From Homalodisca vitripennis (lineage: Eukaryota; Arthropoda; Insecta; Hemiptera; Cicadellidae): 64,000 nt of DNA. This document shows positions 1-10,447 of this stretch, one piece after another. Within the stretch, counting starts at the first letter, position 1, and each line of letters opens with the position of its first letter. The translations under genes and the position numbers were made by a program. The notes below the pieces were generated by a model. It was given only the letters and a program-made list of their open reading frames with translations. It did no database searches and had not been told where the DNA came from. The stretch is taken from contig NC_060214.1 in assembly GCF_021130785.1 (NCBI RefSeq), forward strand, positions 105,312,001 to 105,376,000. The letters run 5' to 3'.

Positions 1-2319
1 GTGAGTATATACTGGGAACGTTGATCCAAACAGGTAATCCATGTATAATCTAGCAAAATTTTGGGTGGTGGACAAATCCTAATGTCCAAACCATGTTCCA
101 CCAACTCCTGGGTAGAAAACACGAGCTATTCCTCAATAACGGCAGGAAAAATTCAAATATTTACCCTCTTATATTTTTAATACCCTCTCACATATTAAAT
201 ATACATCCCTTTAATTATTTGTATTGATTTACTGTGTTCTTTGATACGCCCGTTTCGAGGTCTTGTCATTTTCAATCAGGCCAAACATTTACTTGTTTGG
301 TAACAACATGATAGGTATGTACTTGAGTTTTCAGCTGAAAATTGCATCAAAACGGAGCACCGATTATTCACCCAACGTCACTAAGTGCAACTTCTGGTTA
401 TTCTTTGATGTGAAGAAACATTTGCATGCTTGTCGCTTCATGATAATATTTATAGGTATTTTGAGTCCATTCCAAGTTGAGTGGCTGGTTGCTGTTAACG
501 AGTGGTAAATCTAATTTCATAAGTACATTGACGCTATAGGGGATGGTAAGTGTGTGGTATACACAGCCTAGTGTGTGGTAAGTCTAGCACAAAAACTCCT
601 CATGTATCTCAAAAAATTCAGAGTGACATTTGTATTTTCATACCTCATTTGGTTATGTGTGCAAAATGAATAGTCTACGAAGGGACATACGTTATCAGTG
701 CTTCTTAATATTTTCAAACTGGTTTCTATTAAATAAGTAGATCAACGTGTTTTTAAATTGTGATCTTTTCAAATCACCAAAATTTAATGTTTTCCATTAG
801 AGTACGCTTATATTTCACCAACTACGATCGTAGGTACGTTATTAAAGCGAACCAGGAAGCTAAAGTAAAAGCTAATATAGTTGAAAGTTGAAAAGTATGT
901 GTTTTATTGTTAGTTACGAGTTACTTCCAACGTTTTATTTCTGTGTATCCGGTTACACGTTCAAGCTTCCTTAAATAAATATAAATTTATTGTTTACTTT
1001 TAGTACTAAGTAACGTACAGTACATGGTTATTTTAAGTCAAACGTTGATGAAGATTGTACCGTCTTTACAAAGATATTTTTGCTATAAATATTGAATTGA
1101 ACTTAACTTATATAGGGGGGTGGGAAGATTATAGGTTTTTTGTTTTTTATGAGCGATTCTCCCACTGACGCCTTAATGGCAGCAAGGGTGCGGTATGCTC
1201 CCAAGTAATGTTCACGAAATGCAGACGACTCGCTGACTGAAACTGCCTTGATTTTTCCCCATAAGAACAATGTTAAACCTTATGCAGTATCAAGTCCTTA
1301 TTTTGTGATCATAGCGTTATGGGAGATATAGTTAGTAAAAATATAGTTAGTACAATCCAAACCCGTTTTAGTTTTTTTGTAAACTGTATATTTTGATAAA
1401 CATATTTGAAGCACAACAAAAGTTGTTTTGTAATTAACCCATAAAAATATGGAAACTATTAAAAAGCTGTAATTAATTATATCTTTTCAATTGCGACATC
1501 TTCCGTAATTCTACGACTAAACGTAATGGCGTAAAACTGCACGAAGCTTAATATTGTTCTTATTGAGAAAAATCAAGGTCATTTTACGGCATCCGGCTCT
1601 TAAACAACAGTAGTGTCCAGGGCTCATTCTATGAAATTGACAAGAATTTAGTAAAGTTTTGAATATGAGGGCATTTTCGGGACGCAAATATAGATACGAG
1701 GAAATACCAAATGACCTTTTTAAAGATCTTTTAATTTCCTTTAAATATATTGCGTTAGTTAGTGTTCGAGGCTTTAGATCGGTCACATTTGGAATTTGAA
1801 CACAACTAACCACGGAGAAATTGCCAAGATTTAACAATATCTTTGTAATTCAAACGCGTTTTGTTGCTGGAAAAAGGTTAAACATTGTTTAAAAGTTACT
1901 GGACCTTTATTGTAGATCACGTCATTTCCTAGTTCCCAGTAAACATTTTTTTGAGCTACGACCAACGATCAGGCCCGGAATCGAAATTATCACGTGAGAA
2001 TTTCAATAAATAAATATATATTACAGAGTAGAATTGATTTTACAAATGAAGACTGATGAAACAGTTTTGTTAGTAAAAGAGAAAGATGAGTATATAGCTT
2101 GTGCTATACCACAAAATTGCGAATGTTTTTGGAAAGGATTTAACTTTCTTTTCTTTTTTTTCTTTAAAGGCTATGACTTTGTCATTTAGCCCCGTTGTTC
2201 ACTGTGTTTTTACAATTAAATTTTCTTCTGTGGTTGAAAGTCATTCTTTTGTATTTTTACATCTGAAACTGTTACATTTCGATATTAGTTACATAAATGT
2301 ATGTTTATGTTAGAGTATA
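1..2319. other. left flank, no gene recognised
   Basis: AT-rich sequence with only short open frames (for example 263-508 and the minus frame 1517-1837) that have no recognisable domain and no coding-like composition. I see no RNA gene or clear transposon terminus. It is treated as host intergenic or intronic DNA. Confidence 0.6.
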
Positions 2320-2459
2320 ATGTTAGTAAAAAGTGGGATGTAGGGAAGTTAAAGGTATGATAGAGGTTAAAAGGAGTCTTCTCGTCATGGGTCTATATGA
2401 CATTTCTAACCCGAAAGGGGACGACCTCGGATGAAGAATCCCGGTGACTAGATATACAT
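2320..2459 (-). other. possible true 3' UTR of LINE copy 1
   Basis: This stretch lies directly downstream of the LINE ORF2 stop in copy 1. It is richer in GC than the DNA to its left, around 2385-2445 (accgggattc on the minus strand). LINE copy 2 stops matching copy 1 exactly at 2460/23951, so either the 3' UTR survives only here, or this is host DNA next to the duplication breakpoint. I cannot decide between these from one window. Confidence 0.3.
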
Positions 2460-3292
2460 AAATGTTCTTGTGTTTTATAAATGTTTTTGTATAATGTTCA
2501 AAAAGTCGCATAATTTTCTGTTAATGTCTATGTTGTTAGTTTGCAAAATGTCTTTGACTGGATGTGTTTTATCTTGAAATGTCTGTTTGATTTTGTTTAA
2601 CTCTACTCTAGCATGTTCATATTGGGGACAATCTATGATGATATGATCTAATGTTTCCTCAGTTCCCATGTTGCATTTAAGGCAGAGGGGTGTAAAATAT
2701 TTCTTTATTTTGTATAATTTACTGTTGATGTTAGCATGTCCAAATCTCATTCTATTAATTTTTACTATGTAATTTCTTTTCCATTTAATGTGTTTAAACC
2801 ATGGGTTGGGCTTAGTGATGTCTAAAATGTGTTTGTACCAAATGGCTTTGTTTGTTGATACTAGTTGATTATTTACTTTTTCTTTGTAATATCTCTTTCT
2901 GAGATTTTTAAAATCTTCATGGGGAATAAATGATCGTTTCAGCTCTATTCCTTCTATAACTGCCCTTTTTGCTAATTTATCGACATGTTCATTATGGCTT
3001 ATGCCACTATGACCTGGAACCCACATGATGTTTATATTTTTGCCTTCTGATAGTGATAGTACAGCTTTGCAAACGTCAAGTACTAATCCGTCTGTTCTTT
3101 TGCCCCCGTTCACCGCGTCTATTGCTCGAACAGATGATAGTGAGTCAGTGCAAACTATGATATTATTTTCGTCTATTTCATTAATAAATTGTAATGCTTT
3201 ATAAATTGCAAGCATTTCTGCGTTGTACGAGGAAAATGTGCTGTTAATTTTGTACATTTTTGCTATGCCGTGTTGAGGTATATAGAAGGCAA

Positions 3293-3300
3293 TGCCCACG
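3293..3300 (+). repeat. hAT target-site duplication, left
   Basis: TGCCCACG is repeated at 4197-4204 on the other side of the hAT. It occurs once at the equivalent place of LINE copy 2. Confidence 0.95.
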
Positions 3301-4196
3301 TAGTGATGGGAGAATCGAATACAGAATCGAATAGTATTCGAATACAACCAGAGTATTCATATATTCGAATACATCAAAATGAATTCGAATACTTTGGAAA
3401 TGAATACAATTTCTCTGGAAGAATTGAATTCAAACCTGGAGTATTCGTTTATTCTGACGAATAGTATTCAAATAAAATATCCAAGAGCTGTATTCGTATT
3501 CATATGAGGTTTAAAATGAATATATATATGGAGACTTTGAAAAGAATAATTTAGGGGAGATTCATAATTTGAAAAAATAATTACAAATTTTAATACTTGA
3601 ACAAATGTATAATTAATTGTATAATTATTAAATTTTAAAATACATATTATTTAAGAGTTACAGTTCTAAGCAATAAAGACAAATATGAATATTTATTTTA
3701 TATTGTTGTGTAAAAACAAAATATTATTGTATTAAAAAAATATTATATAAAAATATAATATAAAATAAAATATTTATATATATATATACAAATAATATAA
3801 TATAAAATATTATTATATAAAATATTATTGGCTTCAGTCCATTTCTACGGTAATTAGTGACAAGACCTGCTGTGGAAAATAGTCTTTCAGACGGAACTGA
3901 AGTACCAGGTAAACAAAAATATTTCTTCTGAAGTTCGTATATCATGGGTATGACTTGTTTATACGAGGCACCAAAAGCCAAAGTATTCGAATACAGTGGT
4001 GAATTCGTGACAAACAAGTGAAATAACCCAGGAACAATAGATTGCGGGAAAGAAGTAAGACAGGTCTAGACCTGTCTGTTAGAAACGCTCAGAAACGCTC
4101 AGCTGAGCAAAAGTATTCGAATTCATATTCGAATACAGGGGTGAATTCGAATTCACTGTATTCGATTCTTTAAAGTATTCGATTCTCCCATCACTA
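3301..4196. mobile_element. hAT DNA transposon, internally deleted, inserted in LINE copy 1
   Basis: The 896-bp insert begins tagtgatgggagaatcgaat and ends with its reverse complement; the terminal inverted repeats match perfectly for 22 bp. It is flanked by an 8-bp direct repeat TGCCCACG (3293-3300 and 4197-4204), the target-site size expected for hAT. LINE copy 2 has one uninterrupted TGCCCACG here (about 24786-24793), the empty site. The subterminal zones are full of attcgaatac-type repeats, typical of transposase-binding subterminal regions. Only the transposase C-terminus remains, so the copy is non-autonomous. Confidence 0.93.
3724..4017 (-). pseudogene. hAT transposase C-terminal dimerisation fragment
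   Basis: A 97-residue frame whose middle reads CLPGTSVPSERLFSTAGLVT, followed by a basic YRRNGLKP stretch. This is the conserved C-terminal dimerisation motif of hAT transposases (TSxxSERxFSxAG, then RxxL). A full hAT transposase has several hundred residues with a BED finger and an RNase H-like catalytic core, and neither is present. Residues outside the motif come from AT-rich and subterminal DNA and are probably not native protein. Confidence 0.85.
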
Positions 4197-4204
4197 TGCC
4201 CACG
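4197..4204 (+). repeat. hAT target-site duplication, right
   Basis: Second copy of the TGCCCACG flank, directly after the terminal cacta of the hAT. Confidence 0.95.
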
Positions 4205-7200
4205 CCTCTAGTAGTCTTTGATGCATCCGTAAATACTTGTAAACAATGGCCAAATTTTAGGTTAAGCATTTCATTGACCAATTGTCTCAGATAGGTTATG
4301 TTTGTTTCCTTTTTACTTTGACTATAATTTTCTAAGGTTGAGATACATTTAACTATGTTATCTGTCATAAACAAGGGCAAGTCAATATCCCAATATGTAT
4401 CTTGCTCTATATTGTTGTAAGAATTTATAGACAGTGGTTGTTTCTTATGTATCCAGTATTGTGAATGAGTGCAGAGTAGATTTAGATAACTAATGCTGTT
4501 GAAAGTAGGATGGTTTTTTTCTGTGACAATCTTGTATACAAGTCTATCCGTAAGCATTTGTCTTCTTAAGTTTAATGGCATGAGGGAGGATTCGATTTCT
4601 AGTGCAACAATCGGTGTAGATGTAAAAGCACCCAATGAAATTCTCATAGCCTGATTTTGTATAAAATTTAGTTTTTTCAATTCACTATAAGGTAGGTTAC
4701 CATAAATAAAACAACAGTAGTCTAGTTTGGACCTTATTAAACTTTTGTATATTTGTAGGGCAAAATCTGGGTGTGCAACGTATCTACCACATGCTATTGA
4801 TTTAATTATATTTAGGTCTTTTAAACACTGTTTGAATACATTGTTAATTTGGGGTTTAAAAGTAAAAGCTTTATCCACTATAATGCCTAGTATCCTTAGA
4901 TTGTCAACAATGGGCACTTTTTGGTTGTGAATAAGGAAAGGCGTTCTCAATCCATTATTTCTTTTTCTGGAAATTATTATGGTATTACTTTTACTAGCAT
5001 TAAATTCAAGGCCAATTCTTTCAAAGTTAGTACACATGTTATTTAGGGTGCATTGCATTATTTCATGTAATATATCATTATTCTTACTGCAAGAATATAT
5101 TACAATATCATCTGCGTATTGTAAGCACTTTACATTTCCTTCAATTGTACATTGCATGTCCGCTACATAAATAGAAAATAATAGAGGACTCAACACGCTT
5201 CCTTGGGGTAAGCCCCTACATGTTTGTCTTGCAAAATTGGCTTTTGTCGTAATCATCTGTATTTGTCTATCCATCAGCCATTTCTGACAGTATGTCACAA
5301 ATCGTTTTGGAATCCCAACTTTGTTCATTTTGTTTAATAATGTTGGTATATAAACTTTGTCATTGGCATTAGATATATCTAATGATGTTACAACTATGTT
5401 TTCGTTATGTGACAAAGCTATGTTAATGTCGCATATAAGGTTAAGAACGTAATTGCTACAGCCTCGTTTTTTTCTAAACCCATATTGGAAACTGGGTATA
5501 ATGTTGTGCTTTTCAACAAACCATTCTAGTCTGTTTTTTTACCATAGTATTAAATATTTTCATTATGCAAGGAATGCGTGATATTGGTCTGTATGAAGTC
5601 AGTAAATGTTTTTCTTTATTTGGTTTTAACAGAGCTATTACTTTAAATTTTTTCCATACCTCTGGGATGTTACATTGTTCATTCCAGATCGTATTGTATA
5701 TATTAAGTAAATATTCTAACGCTATTAAAGGCATATGTCTTAACATGCTATATGTAATGCCATCTGGTCCTGGGGCCGTATCTTTATTTTTGGAATTTAT
5801 AGCTATTTGTAATTCTTTAATAGTAAAGTTCACTTCCAGATTATTATTTTGATTTGTATTCCATTTTATGTTGGGTTTAAGTTCGGTTTCATGCGGGACA
5901 TAGTCTTGTATTATATTTTTCATAAAACTATTACATAGTTCCTCATTATATTGTATATCTGACATGTTAATAGCAAGTTTATTGTTACTTTTTAGTTTTT
6001 TAATTATTTGCCATGTATAAGAGGTGGTATTTTTTTCACTAATTAAATTACATATTTTTGCCATGCAGTTTGTTTTGCTAATCTAATTGTTTCTCTGGTG
6101 GTATACTGGGCATATTGATATTTTTGAAAATTCAGTGGTGTCATGTTGTGTTTGAATTTAGAAAATGTTAATCTTCTGTGAGCGACAGCCCGGGAACAGT
6201 CTTCATTCCACCAAGGTTTTGGTGAGGACTTTCCACTCTTTATTTTAAATTTGGGAATGGCTAAATTAGCTGCATCTTCTAAAATACTGTATAAAATTTC
6301 AATACAAGGATATTGTACATTTTTTAACACTTCTTTAAATTGTTTTTGAATAACTTCAGTATATAGTTCCCAATTGGCTTTTTTCATATTTCTTTTATTA
6401 TTTGTTACCCAAGTGTAGTGGGGGTTTTCGGTTACGATAGCTGAAGTTTGAAATGTTATAAAAATTGGTAAATGGTTGCTTCCTACAGAATCTGTTCCGA
6501 CTTCCCAGTTTTTGAGAAGTGCATGTAATTTAGGTGATGCAAATGTTAAGTCAATAGTCGAAGACTGTTGATTTATAGTGGGAATTGTTGTATGTAAATT
6601 GTTATTTAATAAAATAAAAGCTGAGTTTGAATATGCATTGAAGATATCATTACCCCTTTTATTTGCCTTTTTATCACTCCAATACGGATGGTGGGCATTA
6701 AAATCCCCACATAAGACAGTGAGACTATTATCATTATTAAATATGTGGTCATTCCATAAATCAGGTGTTATCTTTTTGTCTGTAGCATATATATATATTA
6801 AATATTTGTATTGGATGATCATAGTTGTTGATTTTTATTGCTAAAACTTGTATTACATTGTCATTGTATGAATAGATTTTGGTAATTGATATTGATTTGT
6901 GTATTATAAATGCTACACCACCATAGTTATCATTCCTACACAAGTTTGTTAGTTTATAATATTGTTGTCATTTAAATTGTCATTTTCGTTCATCCAGGTT
7001 TCCTGAATGACTCCAATGTGTATGTTATTTTTATTTAAAATATTTATTAACTCAAGGAATTTTGGTTTTAAAGATCTGGCATTCCACTGTAATATTTTTA
7101 ATTCATTTGGTTTTACCTGAGACATTTCTGTCAACTGTTAAACCATGAGTGGAGGTTTTACTACTAGATGGTTTCATATTTTTATCTGTTGATTTGTTTT

Positions 7201-7256
7201 TAGAAAGTATTTCCTGGTCCATGTATGGTATTAATATTTCCACCATTTGTTTTTTT

Positions 7257-7745
7257 TAAGGTGGCAGATAAATAAATAAATAAATAAATAAGGACTTTAT
7301 TTTGGAGCGGTTTTCAACAATAATTGCTGGTTTACAAAACGACTCATGTCTTATTATAGTTCTTAAAAAATTAAAAGCTTATTTTATAGTTATTAATAAA
7401 TAAAACATAATATTAGACATACAGTTATATATGGCTATATCACCTTGTATTGTACATTAAATACTTGTATATGTTTTCTTTGTATGTCGTTTCAGATACA
7501 CCCTGGCCTGTTACGCTGGAGGACAGTTCATTATATAATTTGGGAGCAAAGTACGCAAATCGCTTTCTTTCAAATTCACGGCGAACGCGAGGCATCTCCA
7601 ACACTTGATCCTGTCTAGTACTGCGAGATCGGACTTGAGACCTGCTTTTTAGTTTTTTCTCAGATATCCCGGCCTGCCAGTGGTCAGGATTCTGTAAACC
7701 AGGCATGAGGAGCGCAGGGTACAAGTATCAGCTACAGTCAACCCC
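7257..7745 (-). mobile_element. 5'-truncated second LINE fragment nested in the I-type LINE
   Basis: Between the ORF1 C-terminal coding region and the ORF1/ORF2 overlap lies foreign sequence that ends, on the minus strand, in a TTTA microsatellite (aaataaataaat on the plus strand at about 7266-7290). The tail, the truncated upstream end and the protein fragment inside (next entry) mark the 3' end of another non-LTR retrotransposon in the same orientation. The same insert is in copy 2, so it predates the duplication. I could not find a clear target-site duplication. Confidence 0.75.
7440..7724 (-). pseudogene. C-terminal tail of a reverse transcriptase ORF (nested LINE)
   Basis: A 94-residue frame rich in Arg/Lys that ends with RREFERKRFAYFAPKLYNEL and about 30 more residues. 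The pattern (basic stretch, FxxxAPKLYNxLP-like) is what one sees at the extreme C-terminus of CR1/Jockey-type LINE ORF2 proteins after the reverse transcriptase. No catalytic motif is present, so clade assignment is tentative. Confidence 0.55.
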
Positions 7746-9230
7746 CCAGTTCTGGAGATAATGTTGCCCTGTTAATTTTGTTACGTATTTCAGCTAATTT
7801 TTCATGTAAGAGATTCTTAATATGTTCTCTAATTTGAGGGTCAAGTTTGTAATCTGGTTTGTGTAAATTTTGTAGTGAAGTGGTTTTTATTGACTTTTCT
7901 TATGTTTTATTGGTGATTTGGGGTCTACTTATGCTACTGTGAAATTTATCGAATTGTTTTGTGTTAGGATTACTAAGTAATTTGTTGTAAGTTTGATGCG
8001 GCTGATTATTTTCTGATGTTACTTGGATTTTCATTAGAGGTGAGTATTTATTATAATTAGGTAGGCCTGATTTTGTGAGTTTGTAATGGGTCACTTGGGT
8101 GTACTGAGTTTTCAGGTAGTCTAGGGAAAAGATTTTCGTCCAAGTTAGTTCTGGTTATTTGAGCGTATGATGGATTGTTGTTGTACTTTGTGGATTTATA
8201 AGTAATGGGATACAAAATACTAGCCGTATTGAAGTCTTCCTTAAATAGACTCATGCGGGTTTTTATTTTTCTCTGTCTGATATACTCAGGGCATTGTTTA
8301 GAGTTACTGCAGTGATCTGCAAAGCAGTGAATACATTTTATGGGATTTTCACATTGATCGGAATGATAAATATCTCCACAGCTGCGAGAAAGGCGCTGTC
8401 TCTCACACGGTGCACTTGCTACGTGCCCGTATGCGAAGCAGCGGTAGCATTGTTTTACTGGGATTATATATGTTTCTACTTTAAGCCTTAGATAATTCAT
8501 ATAAACTACCTCTGGTAGTTCATCTGTATCAAATGTTACTTTAACAAATTGACTATTGATCAGATCTTTACCTACTTTCTTTTTAATTCTTTGTACCGAT
8601 AAGATGTCACATTCAGTTACCAAATCTGTCAAAATGTCATTTTCGGTTATATCCGAGTCTATGTTTAAAACTCCTATGGTGGTTATTTTGTTTGAGGGTA
8701 CAAAAACATTGTATTCAGGAAGATAAGGTGAGTTAACCAAATCATTGGCAGAAGTATAATTCTTACAGAATTATAAATTTTTACCTGGCAGAACTGATAA
8801 ATTTTTACCTGAGCGGTTACTATATTCTATGTCATTATGATGGGCTATTAGAATTTTACCTGCTTGAAATGGATTTATCTTTTTTTTATCTTTACGTTGA
8901 ACTATTACTTCAAATGGTCCTTTATGTTCAGGTTTGTAAACACGTTGGATGTGTATTCGTTTAGTGACTGGTGAGGGGGTTTTGTCATTATTAGAGGAAT
9001 TTGTTTTTTCATTATTAAGTGCTAATGCTGTACGCTTTTCGGTTTTGTGTTGGGGTTTGGTCTAAATGTTTAGAGTTGATTATGTCTGTTTCCATATTTG
9101 TATTTTGATTTAATTCTGTATTTAGTGTTAATGATTCTGAATTGTCATCATTTGTACAATAATTATGTTCTATTATGGAGTTAATGGCTATTTCTGTCTC
9201 CCTAATGAGGGCAGTATCTTGTCCAGACAT
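7746..9230 (-). pseudogene. LINE ORF1 copy 1: gag-like RNA-binding protein (broken)
   Basis: ORF1 of an I-type LINE, a nucleocapsid-like RNA-binding protein. From ATG 9230: an acidic Asn/Thr-rich N-terminus, then an RRM-like stretch (ITTIGVLNIDSDITENDILT), then zinc knuckles, the first CYRCFAYGHVASAPC (CX2CX4HX4C), followed by further Cys/His clusters around 8420-8290. A polar C-terminal tail runs into the nested LINE. A small indel near 9047 and a local duplication near 8765-8800 (absent in copy 2) disrupt it. The A-tract near 8890 that breaks copy 2 is in frame here. Confidence 0.8.
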
Positions 9231-9285
9231 GGCTAGACCTGTTGCTGTTCAATCACTTTACCACTATCTCACTTTACCAGGTTAG
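9229..9285 (+). other. short ATG ORF / possible first exon at Maverick left end
   Basis: Eighteen codons starting MARPVAVQSLYHY, ending in TAG that is part of a good 5' splice-site match (CAG|GTTAGT, 9278-9286). The start resembles that of the ORF at 9693 (MSPVAVQLLW), suggesting a related N-terminus. A splice acceptor-like CAG lies at 9348-9350, giving a 70-nt candidate intron, but the joined phase meets a stop. So this is either a decayed first exon or chance. Identical in copy 2 (29823-29879). Confidence 0.35.
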
Positions 9286-9326
9286 TTTTACATAATTACA
9301 AATTAGTTACAAATTAAAGTGTTGGT

Positions 9327-9334
9327 TATAAAAA
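9327..9334 (+). promoter_or_regulatory. TATA-like sequence near Maverick left end
   Basis: TATAAAAA just upstream of the left plus-strand ORFs. It could drive the left gene block or be chance in AT-rich DNA. Same in copy 2. Confidence 0.2.
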
Positions 9335-9335
9335 T

Positions 9336-9352
9336 TGCGTGTTGATACAGGT
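9336..9352 (+). repeat. 17-bp inverted-repeat partner of the Maverick right end
   Basis: tgcgtgttgatacaggt matches the reverse complement of 44567-44583 at 16 of 17 positions, and the copy 1 right end near 23897-23913 less well. It may be what remains of the terminal inverted repeats, although it also overlaps a splice-acceptor-like CAG. Confidence 0.35.
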
Positions 9353-9686
9353 TAAAACACACTTTGATTATTCAACCACAGATGTTACTTCAACGAGGTA
9401 CACTACGCGACTGGGATTTAACTTTAATGCGTCAATACTAAGGCAGCTACTCACGCAGCCACAACAACAACCTTTGAAAACTGAACAAGATCGCCAGCAG
9501 CAACCTTCAACAACACCATCTCAATCTTCAATTCAACAGCAGCAGCAACAGTCTTCATCTGATACGGTACAATCGGTTTTAACTGTACTTACGCTATCAC
9601 AAATAATAGAAAATCTATATATGATAGGGTTTAGGAGTCTGGATACCTGGCAGCAACTGGTTGGAGAACTTCAAAAATCAAAATAA
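9339..9686 (+). CDS. glutamine-rich protein of unknown function (left-end ORF)
   Basis: A frame of 115 codons without an ATG start (first codon GTG), so it is probably a second exon or a 5'-damaged gene. The N-terminal third is polar. Residues about 40-70 are Gln/Ser/Thr-rich with a run of CAG/CAA codons, like a flexible activation-domain linker. The C-terminus (LSQIIENLYMIGFRSLDTWQ) looks helical. It sits 6 nt before the next ATG at 9693. I do not recognise a family; the equivalent frame in copy 2 differs by one residue that I can see (G/R). Confidence 0.4.
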   Translation: MLIQVKTHFDYSTTDVTSTRYTTRLGFNFNASILRQLLTQPQQQPLKTEQDRQQQPSTTPSQSSIQQQQQQSSSDTVQSVLTVLTLSQIIENLYMIGFRSLDTWQQLVGELQKSK

Positions 9687-9692
9687 ATTATC

Positions 9693-10447
9693 ATGAGTCC
9701 TGTTGCCGTTCAACTTTTGTGGATTTTCCAAAATTTATGCGATACATTATTAAATTACTATATGATTTCTGGTGATCTATCTCAGGATAAACAAATTTAT
9801 TATTTACTTGAAGAACAAAATTGTGAAAATCTAATGTCTATTTTTGAATCTGTAATTAAAAAACATTGTTCAATGAGTTTTCCTTTGAATCTTATTCAAA
9901 GAGTACAAGATATTGGACGGAACAAATTAATTGAATTAGAACAGGGTGTTAAAAAAATTGAAAATGATAACAAGTTAAAAAAAATTCTAATCAAAAAGGA
10001 ACCAAACGGTTTAAAAAAGCTGTTTCATTTAGCTCATCATCATCTTATTCTGATTCTGAATATGATGATAATTATAATGATGACTTTGGTAAATTATTCA
10101 GTCAAAAGAAAAAGAAAAAAGTAAGTCTATTTTTATATCTCAACAACTACAATATCAATGCGAGAATGAAAGGAAAAAAATAACTACTCCAGGTGAAACT
10201 GGAACACATTTGGTAAAAATTGAAATCACAGACGTCAAAGATTTAAAAAAATGTAAGAACGAAAAAATGTATTGGCAAAAATTATCAAAAAAAGGTTATT
10301 TTCTACTTGAAAGACAATCAATCAGATCAAAAAATTTTAGACTCAATAAATTCAATGTTAACAACCGTAGGGCAAAATATGTTAAAAATAGAAAATGTGA
10401 AACAAGATTGTATATATTATGAAAAACAAGATGGCTTTGTTAAATAG
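9693..10447 (+). pseudogene. Ser/acidic protein with Lys tract, frameshifted
   Basis: Opens at ATG 9693 (MSPVAVQLLW) with about 105 helical, charged residues. Near 10010-10020 the reading frame visibly changes: the +2 frame gives a Ser run, an acidic Asp/Glu/Tyr patch and a Lys run. A second change near 10125 leads to the frame seen at 10210, and a further shift gives a C-terminal coiled-coil-like stretch ending in TAG at 10445-10447. The shifts are identical in copy 2. The layout (N-terminal helices, Ser/acidic linker, C-terminal coiled coil) resembles viral phosphoprotein-like organisation, but I recognise no family. Confidence 0.5.

Larger units (their letters stand above)
2475..7125 (-). 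pseudogene. LINE ORF2 copy 1: endonuclease, reverse transcriptase, RNase H (broken)
   Basis: ORF2 of the I-type LINE encodes the machinery for target-primed reverse transcription. In order: an exonuclease/endonuclease/phosphatase domain (LQWNARS, QETW, GDFNAHHPYW, SNHLPI; 7125-6400), a reverse transcriptase (DTAPGPDGITY, GLPQGSVLSPLLFS, QYADDIVIY; 6060-4700), an RNase H domain (VFTDAS, YNAEMLA, VCTDSLSS, VPGHSG; 4225-2960) and a C-terminal CX2C...HX4C motif near 2690-2620. I start it at ATG 7125, just inside the end of ORF1. It is dead: indels near 6950 and 6800 break the endonuclease, there are shifts near 6050 and 5480, the hAT splits RNase H, and the AYD of the reverse transcriptase A motif reads AND. 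Copy 2 has different private lesions. Confidence 0.9.
2460..9230 (-). mobile_element. I-clade non-LTR retrotransposon (LINE), copy 1
   Basis: Read on the minus strand the element holds a gag-like ORF1 with RRM-like and zinc-knuckle regions (9230 down to about 7746) and an ORF2 with AP-type endonuclease, reverse transcriptase and RNase H (7125-2475). RNase H after the reverse transcriptase, plus CCHC knuckles in ORF1, points to the I group of LINEs. Two other elements interrupt it: a second LINE 3' fragment (7257-7745, also in copy 2) and a hAT (3301-4196, only here). Frameshifts and stops break both ORFs. The ORF1 ATG touches the first short ORF of the Maverick element, so the LINE 5' end is cut at, or inserted into, the Maverick left end. 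Confidence 0.9.

Noticed and set aside
2323..2511. 62-codon minus ORF at the LINE 3' end
   Set aside because: Overlaps the ORF2 end in another frame and spans the 3' junction; a shadow.
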